DNA from: Clostridium_AW malenominatum
GTDB taxonomy: Bacteria; Bacillota; Clostridia; Clostridiales; Clostridiaceae
Assembly (NCBI RefSeq): GCF_039521365.1
Contig: NZ_BAAACF010000002.1
Coordinates: 62,001-126,000 of the forward strand
Length of the DNA: 64,000 bases
Direction of reading: 5' to 3'
Shown here: positions 1-8,956 of the stretch, piece by piece
Numbering within the stretch: the first letter of the stretch is position 1
How the letters are laid out: each line of letters opens with the position of its first letter
The notes under the pieces: model-generated
Seen by the model: only the letters and a program-made list of their open reading frames with translations
The model's database searches: none
Told to the model about the DNA's origin: nothing
Made by a program: the position numbers and the translations under genes

Positions 1-630
1 AAGGAAGTTGAACTATTGAATGCAGCCTTAAATAATAAAATAATTGAACTTAAAAAGTTAAAACATGATTATGGTAGTGAGATCAGTAGTCTTTACGGAC
101 TTTACCAACTAGGAAAAATCGACAGAATTGGACAGCTGTTAAAAAGTATAGTGGACAGTTATCAATCTTTAGATACTGGAATAAATATAAATGTACAAGC
201 AACCCCTCTAGTTGCTTCAGTACTTCATTCTGCTGTTTCTAAAGGTATTGACGTAATAGCTTTTGATAGTGCAGATTATGAAAATTTAAGTATTACTGAT
301 AACGATCTCTTAAAAGTATTATCTAATATTATTAAAAATTCCATTGATGCATTAGCAGATACTGTTAATCCAACAATAAAATTTAAAAGTTACAATAATT
401 ATAATGGAGTTCTAATCACTATTTTGAATAATGGGCCAGAAATTCCAAAGAAAATTATGCATAAGATTTTTGAAACAGGATTTAGCACAAAAAATAATAT
501 GTCTGAAGATAGAGGTTTTGGATTAAATATTGTAAGTAATATTATTAATCAATGTAATGGAAAAATTTCTGTGGAAAGCAATGCTCAGTGGACACAATTT
601 ACCATTGAATTGCCATATAAGATTTCATAA
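1..630 (+). CDS. agrC: AgrC-like sensor histidine kinase, C-terminal part (5' end outside window)
   Basis: The reading frame is open from base 1, so the gene starts upstream and only the cytoplasmic kinase part is visible. It has the phospho-acceptor region (LKHDYGSEISSLYGL), the N-box (NIIKNSIDAL) and the G-box (GFGLNIV) of a GHKL ATPase, as in AgrC receptors that sense a cyclic peptide and phosphorylate AgrA. It is followed 22 bases later by agrB. About 203 residues align with the C-terminus of the gene at 1376-2644 with only some two dozen differences, so the two are recent tandem copies. Membrane domain and ligand specificity cannot be judged here. Confidence 0.85.
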   Translation, partial: KEVELLNAALNNKIIELKKLKHDYGSEISSLYGLYQLGKIDRIGQLLKSIVDSYQSLDTGININVQATPLVASVLHSAVSKGIDVIAFDSADYENLSITDNDLLKVLSNIIKNSIDALADTVNPTIKFKSYNNYNGVLITILNNGPEIPKKIMHKIFETGFSTKNNMSEDRGFGLNIVSNIINQCNGKISVESNAQWTQFTIELPYKIS

Positions 631-652
631 ATTCATATGGGAGGTATTATAT

Positions 653-1201
653 TTGAGAAATTTGATTAAATCTATTGCTGGACATATCTCCGTATCAAAT
701 AATTACACTAAGGAAGAAGAAGAAAAAGTTGAGTACGCCTTAAGAGTTTTTATTTTTGAAGCACTGAAGATAGTTGGCGCTTTGGTTATATTTAGTATAC
801 TTGGATACTCCCTAAGAGCTACTATTACAATAATGACTATGGCTATAATAAAGCCTCACATTGGAGGATATCATGAAGACACTCAAATAAAATGTTTTGT
901 TGCTACATTAATTATTATTGGAAGTATTCTTTACCTAAGTATTAACTTAAATATGGATTTTGTGTCCAAGCTAATTTTAGTCGGGATATCCTTTTATTGT
1001 ATATGGCACCAGGCTCCAGTAATTAATTCTAATATGGCATTGACAAATCCTGAACTTATTAAACGAAATAGAACCATTGGAATTTTAATAACTATACTGT
1101 TCACTTTAGTATCTATAATTTTTCATAAAAATACTTTAATTTCAAATACAATATTGTGGACAATAGTTTTTCAAGCATTATTGATGTTTAATAAAAGATA
1201 G
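653..1201 (+). CDS. agrB: AgrB-type autoinducer peptide processing membrane protease
   Basis: AgrB is the integral membrane cysteine endopeptidase that cleaves and cyclises the AgrD propeptide. The catalytic His and Cys are both present, seven residues apart, in GGYHEDTQIKC (about residues 78-88), and several hydrophobic segments follow. The TTG at 653 is chosen because GGGAGG lies 8 bases upstream; a longer frame from 557 would overlap agrC and has no such site. The product is about 182 aa, close to the usual AgrB length. The usual partner agrD is not found between this gene and either kinase gene. The stop codon is built into a terminator hairpin. Confidence 0.9.
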   Translation: MRNLIKSIAGHISVSNNYTKEEEEKVEYALRVFIFEALKIVGALVIFSILGYSLRATITIMTMAIIKPHIGGYHEDTQIKCFVATLIIIGSILYLSINLNMDFVSKLILVGISFYCIWHQAPVINSNMALTNPELIKRNRTIGILITILFTLVSIIFHKNTLISNTILWTIVFQALLMFNKR

Positions 1202-1236
1202 TAGCAACCAATTGATAATTGGCGCTACTATTTTTT
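1200..1236 (+). terminator. Rho-independent terminator after agrB
   Basis: AGTAGC (1200-1205) pairs with GCTACT (1224-1229), and inside it CCAATT pairs with AATTGG. Six Ts follow. It separates agrB from the second agrC, which therefore needs its own promoter; TATAAT at 1330-1335 is a possible -10 with no convincing -35. Confidence 0.8.
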
Positions 1237-1375
1237 ATGATTTTTAAGGCTCAAGTTAACTCAGGTGAGAAAATGCATATAATTTATCTTTATTTGTAGA
1301 AATATGTTTTAAACCAACTATACTTATTATATAATAGGAATTAAAGAAATTAATTTAATGCCTAGGAGGATTGCA

Positions 1376-2644
1376 GTGTTACTAAAAATATGCGATATAT
1401 TGACCACCATTTTTCAGTCATTTTTTTTCGTATGGATATGCAATAATATAACTTCTAAAGAAAATAAATTACCAAAATTTAAAGCCATTATTTTAACAAT
1501 AATTATTTTCACTATATCTGCAGCCTTTACTTATAGCTGTATTAGTACTACATATGTAAATTTAATGATGATTATTTTTGCTTTGTTATCTATTATTTTA
1601 TTTTATCGAAAATCTATATTAGATGGCCTTCTTGGATTTGGCTTAGCCAATTCAATAATTGTGCTATCGTCATACTTTGTATTTTTATTTTATCAGAGCG
1701 TAATAATTGAGTTAAACTTAAAGATCTCTACTGAGTTACAAATGCTATTATTTGTTTTTATTCCTGCCTGGAGCATATACTTCTTAGTTTATAAACTAAA
1801 AAAATATTTTTTCAATGCCATATTTGCTTTAAAAAATCTAAGACCCTCACTAATATTTGTTTTGCTTTTAAATTACACTTTAATTTTATTAGATACATTA
1901 AGGGTAATCTTACATACTGTAAATATTGAACTTATGTTTAGGTATAGCGTGTATTTAATTACTTTAATAACTTTCATATTTACAGTAATACATTTTGCAA
2001 GAATAAGTGATAAGTCAAAGGAAGTTGAACTATTGAATGCAGCCTTAAATGACAAAATTATTGAACTTAAAAAATTAAAACATGACTATGGAAGTGAGAT
2101 AAGTAGTCTTTATGGACTTTATCAATTAGGGAAATTCGATAGGATTGGTCAGCTGCTAAAAAGCATAGTAGACAGTTATCAATCTTTAGATACTGGAATA
2201 AATATAAATATACAAGCAACCCCACTAGTCGCTTCAGTACTTCATTCTGCCGTTTCTAAAGGTATTGATGTAATAGTTTTCGATAGCGCGGATTATGAAA
2301 ATTTAAACATTAGTGATAATGATCTTGTAAAGGTATTATCTAATATTATTAAAAATTCTATTGATGCTTTAAAAGATATCACTAACCCAACAATAAAATT
2401 TAAAAGTTACAATAACTACGATGGAGTTCTAATTAATATTATAAATAATGGTCCGGAAATCCCAAATGAAATTATACATAAGATTTTTGAAACAGGTTTT
2501 AGCACAAAAGGTAATATGTCTGGAGATAGAGGTTTTGGATTAAATATTGTAAGTAATATTATTAATCAATGCCATGGAAAAATTTCTGTGGAAAGCAATG
2601 CTCAATGGACGCAATTTACAATTATATTACCCTACAAAAAATGA
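1376..2644 (+). CDS. agrC: AgrC-like sensor histidine kinase, full-length copy
   Basis: Receptor kinase of the agr quorum-sensing type, about 422 aa. The N-terminal half is a run of hydrophobic membrane segments (to about residue 205), followed by a short helix and the phospho-acceptor stretch LKHDYGSEIS. The GHKL ATPase domain has N-box NIIKNSIDAL and G-box GFGLNIV. The GTG at 1376 is preferred over ATG 1358 because TAGGAGGA (1363-1370) lies between them at proper spacing. Its C-terminal half is nearly identical to the partial gene at the window start. It sits after a terminator, so it is probably transcribed separately from agrB. No AgrA-type regulator gene is visible in the window. Confidence 0.88.
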   Translation: MLLKICDILTTIFQSFFFVWICNNITSKENKLPKFKAIILTIIIFTISAAFTYSCISTTYVNLMMIIFALLSIILFYRKSILDGLLGFGLANSIIVLSSYFVFLFYQSVIIELNLKISTELQMLLFVFIPAWSIYFLVYKLKKYFFNAIFALKNLRPSLIFVLLLNYTLILLDTLRVILHTVNIELMFRYSVYLITLITFIFTVIHFARISDKSKEVELLNAALNDKIIELKKLKHDYGSEISSLYGLYQLGKFDRIGQLLKSIVDSYQSLDTGININIQATPLVASVLHSAVSKGIDVIVFDSADYENLNISDNDLVKVLSNIIKNSIDALKDITNPTIKFKSYNNYDGVLINIINNGPEIPNEIIHKIFETGFSTKGNMSGDRGFGLNIVSNIINQCHGKISVESNAQWTQFTIILPYKK

Positions 2645-2669
2645 CAGGCTGTACTATGTACAGCCTGTC
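2643..2669 (-). terminator. Perfect 12-bp hairpin between convergent genes
   Basis: GACAGGCTGTAC (2643-2654) and GTACAGCCTGTC (2658-2669) form an uninterrupted stem with a 3-base loop. On the minus strand a T run follows (complement of the As at 2635-2641), so it should end the leftward gene. It may also stop agrC read-through. Confidence 0.75.
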
Positions 2670-2679
2670 CTATGTTCCT

Positions 2680-3237
2680 TTATACAAAACTATAAATGTT
2701 ACCAAATCTATAATAATCATTAATAAAGCCTTCATAAACCAACTCTTTATCTTCGATTAATAACAAATCATCTGGACTAATTAATTCTGGAATTTTATCA
2801 GCTTCGTAAATACTACTTTTAATTAAAACCTCTGAAACAAACTGAGAGCAAAAATAATGATTTTTTCTTTTTAAAGGCGCGTTAAAAAGAACTCCAAATA
2901 ACCCTATAAAGTTATATCTATACTTATCCTTTTCATTTAAAAAATATTGTATTTCTTCTTGAAGATTATTATATTGTTCTTCTGTAACTCTTACCTTATA
3001 TATTACACATTCGCTATTTGTAAACTTCTTATATACTCCTCCATATAAGCTTTCTTCAACTAATCCTCCCGAAAAAGGATTGTCTGGATTAGTTCTGCCA
3101 AAGGAATACATCTTATTAAAGCTATCGTCAAAGCCAATGGATGTATGTACATATTTGCTTTCTGCAAAAACACTTAATGCTCTTGAAAGCCATGTTCCTG
3201 TTTTGGAAAAAATCAAATAAATATATCTATAATTCAT
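2680..3237 (-). CDS. Permuted papain-like (YiiX/NlpC-P60 type) cysteine hydrolase
   Basis: About 185 aa with the layout of the permuted NlpC/P60 (YiiX/YaeF) family: an early His in YVHTSIGFD and a later Cys in HYFCSQFVSEVL, the likely catalytic pair. No signal peptide or membrane anchor is evident, so it is probably cytoplasmic. Members act on amide or ester bonds; the substrate here is unknown. The start is uncertain. ATG 3237 is 16 bases from the only AGGAG, while an in-frame TTG at 3252 is just one base from it. The gene stands alone, convergent to agrC and divergent from recQ. Confidence 0.7.
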   Translation of the reverse strand: MNYRYIYLIFSKTGTWLSRALSVFAESKYVHTSIGFDDSFNKMYSFGRTNPDNPFSGGLVEESLYGGVYKKFTNSECVIYKVRVTEEQYNNLQEEIQYFLNEKDKYRYNFIGLFGVLFNAPLKRKNHYFCSQFVSEVLIKSSIYEADKIPELISPDDLLLIEDKELVYEGFINDYYRFGNIYSFV

Positions 3238-3499
3238 ATCTCTATATTTCAAACTCCTTACTATTTCTATACTTTATATTCAACGTTATCATTGATTATA
3301 ATATATAAATCTTAAGCTACAGTAAAATAAATATTACTTTTTTCTTAAGAAATTTCAAGATGGTATTACTTTTCTATTCTAACATAAAAGACAAGTTATT
3401 TAAACATAACTAGGAAATTTTCCAGTATTTAATAATTTAAAATGGATAGTATTAAAATGTGGTACAATACAATTATGAATTATGTTAGGAGTGAACTGC

Positions 3500-5920
3500 T
3501 TGATTAATGAAGCTTTAGTTGCTTTAAAGCAATATTATGGATATAAGGACTTTAGAAAATCTCAAGAAGAAATAATAAGTAGCATATTGCAATACAAGGA
3601 TACCATAGCTATAATGCCTACAGGGGGAGGAAAATCCATTTGCTATCAGATACCTGCCCTCTTATTCGATGGAATTACAATAGTAATTTCCCCTCTTATA
3701 TCTTTGATGAAAGATCAAGTTGATAGTATAAAAGAGCTGGGAATTAATTGTGAATACATTAATAGCTCTAGAAAAAACTCAGAAATCCAAGAAATATTAA
3801 ATAATTTATTATTAGATAATATTAAAATATTGTATATTGCCCCAGAGCGCTTAGAGTCCATTGAATTTTATGCTCTCGTTAAAAGCTTAAATATATCTCA
3901 AATAGCCATAGACGAAGCTCATTGTATTTCCCAATGGGGACATGATTTTAGAAAAAGTTATAGGCATATCTATCCTTTTATTCAATCTTTAAATAAAAGA
4001 CCTGTAATTACAGCCTTTACTGCAACGGCTACTGAAGATGTTAGGAATGATATTGAGTGTCTTCTTGGACTGAACAATCCTAAAGTTTTAGTATCAGGAT
4101 TTGATAGGGAAAATTTAAAAATCTCTACTCTAAAGGGCGTAAATAAGGATGAATATTTAGTTAAGTATACAAAAGAGAATATAGAAGACTCTGGCATTAT
4201 ATACGCGGCTACCCGTAAGGAAGTAGATAAAATTCATTCCTTATTAAATGAAAATGGAGTAGCTGCCGTAAAATATCATGCTGGCTTGTCTGCTGAAGAA
4301 AGGGACTTAAATCAAGAAGATTTTGTATATGATAGAGCTAAAATAATAGTAGCTACAAATGCCTTTGGTATGGGTATAGATAAATCTAATGTTAGGTTTG
4401 TAATTCACTATAATATGCCTAAAAATATAGAATCCTACTATCAGGAAATAGGTAGAGCTGGACGTGATGGTGAAAATAGCCATTGTATTTTATTATTTTC
4501 TCCTCAGGATATAATGACACAAAAATACTTAATTGAAATAGGGATTCAATCAGAATCAAGAAAGATAAATGAATATAAAAGACTACAACAAATGGTGGAT
4601 TTCATACATTACAATGGATGCCTTAGGAAATATATTTTAAACTATTTTGGTGAAAATGTTGAATATGACGACTGTGATAACTGTAGTAATTGTTTAGTAG
4701 AAGGCGAAGTCATAGACATGACTATAGAAGCTCAAAAGGTACTTTCCTGCATATATAGAATGAACTCTAGCTTTGGTGTAGGTACAGTGGTAGATGTACT
4801 ACGTGGATCTTCTCAACAAAAGATAATGCAAAATAAATTTAATGAGCTTTCTACCTATGGCATAATGAAAAATTACTCTAAAGACAAGTTAAGTAATTTT
4901 ATTAATACTTTAATAGCCCACGGCTATATTGATTTAAAAGATGGTAAATATCCCACCTTAGTATTGAATATGGATTCAATGAGAATATTGAAAAGCGAAC
5001 AAAAAGTTCTGCTCAAAGAGATTGCTAAAGTTAAGAAAATTACCACCAGTAATGACCTTTTTGAAGTTTTAAAGGAATTAAGAAAGGAAATTGCATCACA
5101 AGAAGGAGTTCCCCCTTACGTGGTATTCCACGATAGTACTTTAAAAGAAATGAGTAGTAAATTTCCTAAAACTAAAGAAGAAATGCTTGACATATCCGGC
5201 GTAGGGGCTGTTAAATTTCAGCGATATGGAGATTTATTCTTAAATAAGGTTATATCTTATTCAAATGCAAACAACCTTAATAAAGAAGAAGCCTTAAATA
5301 TACTTGAAGTGACTACTAATATAGATCTTTATAACAAGTTGAAAGAAGTGCGCAGTCTTATAGCAAAGGAAGAAAAAATTCATTTTACTAAGATAGTCTC
5401 TATGGAAACACTGAAAGAAATGAGCGGACGATATCCCTTATGTGATGAACAACTGATGGATATTTCAGGTATAGGACCCGTTAAACTTCAGAAATACGGC
5501 TGCTATTTTATAGATACTATTAATAGTTATGTAGACGAGAATTCTCTTAATCCAATTTGGAGCTACAAAGGAAAATCTACCTTGATTTTAGATGGTGAAA
5601 GAAGAAAGAGTAATGAAATTTGTATCGATATGCTAAGTAATGGAAAAACTATTGATGAAATTAGCAATGAATTAGAATATTCTCCTGCCACTATAATGAG
5701 TTATATACTTAAATTTATAAATGAGGGAAATAACTTAACTTTCAATGTAGATGTTTCAAAGTATTATAGTGAATTAGAAAAGGAGTTAATTCTAAAAATA
5801 ATTAAGGAACTAGATAGTACAGAATATAAGTCTATAAAAGCTAAGCTTCAAGAAAACATTTCCTATGAATCTATTATGGCAGTGATATTAGAATTTTCTA
5901 TAGTTAACATGACTAAATAA
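3500..5920 (+). CDS. recQ: RecQ-type ATP-dependent DNA helicase with two HRDC domains and C-terminal HTH
   Basis: 3'-5' superfamily 2 DNA helicase for recombination and repair. Walker A PTGGGKS is at about residue 40, DEAH at about 137, and motif VI reads YYQEIGRAGRDGE. A four-Cys zinc site follows (CLRKY...CDNCSNC), then an RQC region, two successive HRDC domains (about 525-595 and 605-675) and a C-terminal helix-turn-helix (HTH_40-like). At about 806 aa it is some 200 residues longer than E. coli RecQ because of the second HRDC and the HTH. TTG 3500 is preferred, with AGGAG at 3487-3491 eight bases upstream. An extended -10 (TGgTACAAT, 3460-3468) precedes it. Confidence 0.93.
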   Translation: MINEALVALKQYYGYKDFRKSQEEIISSILQYKDTIAIMPTGGGKSICYQIPALLFDGITIVISPLISLMKDQVDSIKELGINCEYINSSRKNSEIQEILNNLLLDNIKILYIAPERLESIEFYALVKSLNISQIAIDEAHCISQWGHDFRKSYRHIYPFIQSLNKRPVITAFTATATEDVRNDIECLLGLNNPKVLVSGFDRENLKISTLKGVNKDEYLVKYTKENIEDSGIIYAATRKEVDKIHSLLNENGVAAVKYHAGLSAEERDLNQEDFVYDRAKIIVATNAFGMGIDKSNVRFVIHYNMPKNIESYYQEIGRAGRDGENSHCILLFSPQDIMTQKYLIEIGIQSESRKINEYKRLQQMVDFIHYNGCLRKYILNYFGENVEYDDCDNCSNCLVEGEVIDMTIEAQKVLSCIYRMNSSFGVGTVVDVLRGSSQQKIMQNKFNELSTYGIMKNYSKDKLSNFINTLIAHGYIDLKDGKYPTLVLNMDSMRILKSEQKVLLKEIAKVKKITTSNDLFEVLKELRKEIASQEGVPPYVVFHDSTLKEMSSKFPKTKEEMLDISGVGAVKFQRYGDLFLNKVISYSNANNLNKEEALNILEVTTNIDLYNKLKEVRSLIAKEEKIHFTKIVSMETLKEMSGRYPLCDEQLMDISGIGPVKLQKYGCYFIDTINSYVDENSLNPIWSYKGKSTLILDGERRKSNEICIDMLSNGKTIDEISNELEYSPATIMSYILKFINEGNNLTFNVDVSKYYSELEKELILKIIKELDSTEYKSIKAKLQENISYESIMAVILEFSIVNMTK

Positions 5921-5923
5921 TAC

Positions 5924-5970
5924 AAACAGGTATAGAGTCTTAAAATAAAAGTTCTATACCTGTTTATAAG
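5924..5970 (+). terminator. Bidirectional terminator between recQ and the sensor kinase gene
   Basis: AAACAGGTATAGA (5924-5936) pairs exactly with TCTATACCTGTTT (5953-5965). The A- and T-rich ends let it work on both strands. Confidence 0.8.
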
Positions 5971-5971
5971 C

Positions 5972-8104
5972 TTATTTATTAAACCTAACTATTGCCTTAA
6001 AAAGGTCTCCATCCTTTTGAATTTGTAAACTTCCCCCCTGCATATCTACAATGCTTTTCGCAATTGCAAGGCCTAATCCAGAACCTTCGGTATTTCTTGA
6101 TTGGTCTCCTCTTTTAAATCTATCAAATATCTCATCTACCTCAAAATCCATTTCATAAGCAGATATATTCTTTATTGCAAAAATTATATGGTTTTCATTT
6201 TCTTCTAATGTTATATATACCCTTGTATCCTTCTGAGAATACTTCAAGGCATTGCTTATTAAATTTTCAAAAACTCTCCAAGTTTTTTTACCATCTAAGT
6301 TTGCATAAATTTTCTCATTTCCTAATTTAACTTTAAAAGTTAAGGAGGAGGCTTTAATTTTTTCATCAAATTCTCCAAGGGCTTGATTTAAAAGCGATAC
6401 CACATCTACTCTTTCTAAATTAAGCTCCACAGAACCACTTGCCATCTTAGCTGCTTCAAAAAGATCCTCTATAAGGGTTTTTAATCTTTGAGTTTTTCTA
6501 TCCAAAACTCCAACATACCCTTCAACCTCTTCTTTCGATAAATTCTCCTTTTTTAGCAAGTCTACATAATTCATTATAGATGTTAACGGAGTTTTTAAGT
6601 CATGAGATACATTAGTAATAAGTTCTGATTTTAATCTTTCACTTTTAACCTGGCTTTCCAAAGAATTTTTAAATCCCATTTTCATATTATTTATATTATG
6701 AGCTAACCTTCCCAAATTCCCTTTATTATTTTCCTCAATCGCATAGTTTAAATCCCCTGAAACTATTTGGTCTGCTCCCTTAATTACTTTATTCAAATAG
6801 CTTATTTTTTTAAGTATGTAATAGGGAATTATTAAGATATAAGCTCCTACATATCCTAGTGAAATCATTACGAGAAATCCCATATGTCTGTCTATTCCTA
6901 TGATTCCTAATATAAGAAATACGCCTAAAAATATAGTTAGCATTACCATTAAAGTGACTTTAAACATGATACTTTTTATAAGAAAGCTTTCCTTAACGGC
7001 TTTTGCAAATTTCATAGTTAAACTTTCATTCCATTGAGCTTTTCTTTCCTCTTTACTTCCAATAAGCTTAGTTATTTCCTCTGCATTTAAAATAATGTAT
7101 AACATTGACAATATGGGGAAAATAAGCTTTGTAAAATGAGAGAAATCCAAAGGTTTATAGAAAAAGGAAACCTCTTTGCTATATCTTACAGTCCATAATA
7201 GAACTAAAAAAAACAATATTATCCTTATGTCTAAAGGTATTTTTCTTAGCTTGTCACTAAATTTTTTAATATTATCAAAATCTATTCCGTCATTTTTCTT
7301 CAAATATAAAAATAGACCTATCCCCGCTGATAAGGTTACCAATAAAATTGCTATTTCCTTTAAAATTCTGTTTCTTAAGGAATTATAATATTTATAATCT
7401 AAATGTATCTGACTATAACCTTCTAAATGATTAGGAATTATAAAATATCCAGTCCAATTATTATTTCTAAAATTGGTATTAATATAATTTAATCTTTTTT
7501 GATGAGTCTCTGTGTCATTAAATCGAAGAGTATATATACTATTACTTTTTATATACTCTTCCATATCCGTAAATTCAGCTATATTTGTATAAATTTCACC
7601 ATTGCTTAAATTTTTTATATAATACTTAATATCTTTTCTTTCCTCTAAGCTGCTTTTAATATTTTTATAGTCTTTTTCTCTATTTTTAATTACTTCCTCT
7701 ATAGCCTTATTAACTTTTCCATCATACTCCTTTTTTACTTCCTCAAGTCTTATAGTCCTATCTTTGGTGTCATCATATTTAATCTTTATTTCTTGTTCTT
7801 TCTCTTTAAGTTCTATACCATAATTCTCATTAATATAGTTTATCTCTTCTTGCACTTGACTAAGCTTTTCTTCTGTTGTCTTTTTATCATAGTTTTTATA
7901 AGTTATATAGTAACTTTCCACATTATTATAAAAATTACTAATTTCATTTGTAAATGTATTGCTTTGAAAATATGCATTTTTAGAAATATATTTTGAGTTT
8001 ATAATGACATCTACACCACACATAAATGAAAGTCCAAATAGTATCATACAAAGTAATACTAATATGAAATTTATATAATATTTATTTTTCAATTTTATAT
8101 CCAA
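5972..8104 (-). CDS. Multi-transmembrane sensor histidine kinase
   Basis: About 710 aa. An N-terminal membrane segment is followed by a roughly 200-residue extracytoplasmic region rich in Glu and Lys, predicted coiled coil. Several further membrane segments (about 245-430) and a HAMP-like linker come next. The HisKA motif NVSHDLKTPLTS lies near residue 500. The ATPase domain has N-box ENLISNALKYS and G-boxes ending GSGLGLAI. It overlaps the 3' end of the response-regulator gene by 23 bases, so the pair is translationally coupled. The signal is unknown; the long charged outer domain could sense envelope or cell-wall stress. Confidence 0.9.
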   Translation of the reverse strand: MDIKLKNKYYINFILVLLCMILFGLSFMCGVDVIINSKYISKNAYFQSNTFTNEISNFYNNVESYYITYKNYDKKTTEEKLSQVQEEINYINENYGIELKEKEQEIKIKYDDTKDRTIRLEEVKKEYDGKVNKAIEEVIKNREKDYKNIKSSLEERKDIKYYIKNLSNGEIYTNIAEFTDMEEYIKSNSIYTLRFNDTETHQKRLNYINTNFRNNNWTGYFIIPNHLEGYSQIHLDYKYYNSLRNRILKEIAILLVTLSAGIGLFLYLKKNDGIDFDNIKKFSDKLRKIPLDIRIILFFLVLLWTVRYSKEVSFFYKPLDFSHFTKLIFPILSMLYIILNAEEITKLIGSKEERKAQWNESLTMKFAKAVKESFLIKSIMFKVTLMVMLTIFLGVFLILGIIGIDRHMGFLVMISLGYVGAYILIIPYYILKKISYLNKVIKGADQIVSGDLNYAIEENNKGNLGRLAHNINNMKMGFKNSLESQVKSERLKSELITNVSHDLKTPLTSIMNYVDLLKKENLSKEEVEGYVGVLDRKTQRLKTLIEDLFEAAKMASGSVELNLERVDVVSLLNQALGEFDEKIKASSLTFKVKLGNEKIYANLDGKKTWRVFENLISNALKYSQKDTRVYITLEENENHIIFAIKNISAYEMDFEVDEIFDRFKRGDQSRNTEGSGLGLAIAKSIVDMQGGSLQIQKDGDLFKAIVRFNK

Positions 8105-8774
8105 TTCCCCACACCACCTTTAAATACTTAGGCTCCTTAGGATTAATTTCTATTTTTTCTCTAATCCTTCGTATATGTACAGCTACAGTATTTTCAGCGT
8201 TAAAGGAGGGCTCTCTCCAAACCCTTTCATATATTTCGTCAATAGAAAATACTCTTCCCTTGTTCTCCATAAGCAATTCCAATATTTTATACTCTATAGG
8301 AGTCAATCTTATCTCTTCTTCATCCACAGTAACTAGCTTTGTTTCTTTATTTAATATAAGTCCATCCATTACAATTTCTTCTTCTTTTTTCTTGTAGTTT
8401 TCAAATTTCATATATCTTCTCAATTGTGATTTAACTCTAGCTATTAACTCCAAAGGATTAAAAGGCTTAGTTATATAATCATCTGCTCCCATATTAAGTC
8501 CTAATATCTTATCTGTATCCTCAGATTTAGCTGAAAGCATTATAATAGGAATATCCTTTTCTTCTCTAATCTTTAAAGTAGCTCTCATTCCATCCATCCT
8601 AGGCATCATAATATCTAAAATTATAAGATGTATTTCCTTTTCCTCAACAATTTCTAAGGCTTCTATTCCATCTTTAGCTTTAAAAACTCCTATATCGCTA
8701 CTCTTTAAATATATTTCAATAGCATCTCTTATTTCTTCTTCATCATCAACTACTAAAACATTATATTTAACCAT
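8082..8774 (-). CDS. OmpR/PhoB-family response regulator
   Basis: 230 aa. The receiver domain has the acidic pocket (VVDDEEE), the phospho-acceptor Asp in LIILDIMMPRMDG (about residue 53) and Lys in DDYITKPF. The C-terminal winged helix ends in VRRIREKIE-like and GIGYKIEK sequences typical of OmpR-type DNA binding. It is the first gene of the two-gene operon with the kinase. On the minus strand an extended -10 (TGGTATAAT, complement of 8799-8807) lies upstream. A set of 11-bp-phased repeats at 8855-8894 could be its own binding site. Its ligand pathway is not evident. Confidence 0.92.
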   Translation of the reverse strand: MVKYNVLVVDDEEEIRDAIEIYLKSSDIGVFKAKDGIEALEIVEEKEIHLIILDIMMPRMDGMRATLKIREEKDIPIIMLSAKSEDTDKILGLNMGADDYITKPFNPLELIARVKSQLRRYMKFENYKKKEEEIVMDGLILNKETKLVTVDEEEIRLTPIEYKILELLMENKGRVFSIDEIYERVWREPSFNAENTVAVHIRRIREKIEINPKEPKYLKVVWGIGYKIEK

Positions 8775-8854
8775 AATTCAATCACCCTCTCCCCAACTAT
8801 TATACCATCTTCCCCCTTTCACTAGCCTCTCATAATAATTTTATAAAAAAATCC

Positions 8855-8894
8855 TTACAAAGACTTTACTAAAATTATTACAAATTTATTAAGA
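8855..8894. promoter_or_regulatory. Four helically phased direct repeats, candidate OmpR-family operator
   Basis: TTACAA (8855), TTACTA (8866), TTACAA (8878) and TTAAGA (8889) are spaced 11, 12 and 11 bases apart. This is the layout of PhoB/PhoP-type tandem sites on one helix face. The array lies between the divergent response-regulator and traX-like genes. Its last repeat overlaps where the -35 would be for TATAAT (8908-8913) of the rightward gene. Confidence 0.45.
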
Positions 8895-8956
8895 AATAAA
8901 CTCTTAATATAATGTATAATTGATATATACTTATCAAAAATCAGGAGGAATTTTTC

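Noticed and set aside
1245..1300. Possible AgrA-type direct repeat around CAAGTTAAC
   Set aside because: Only one half-site resembles the Staphylococcus consensus and no second copy lies at 12-13 bases.
1202..1357. Search for an agrD peptide gene after agrB
   Set aside because: The only short frames (such as MHIIYLYL) have no Cys or AgrD-like pattern; the stretch is a terminator plus AT-rich promoter DNA.
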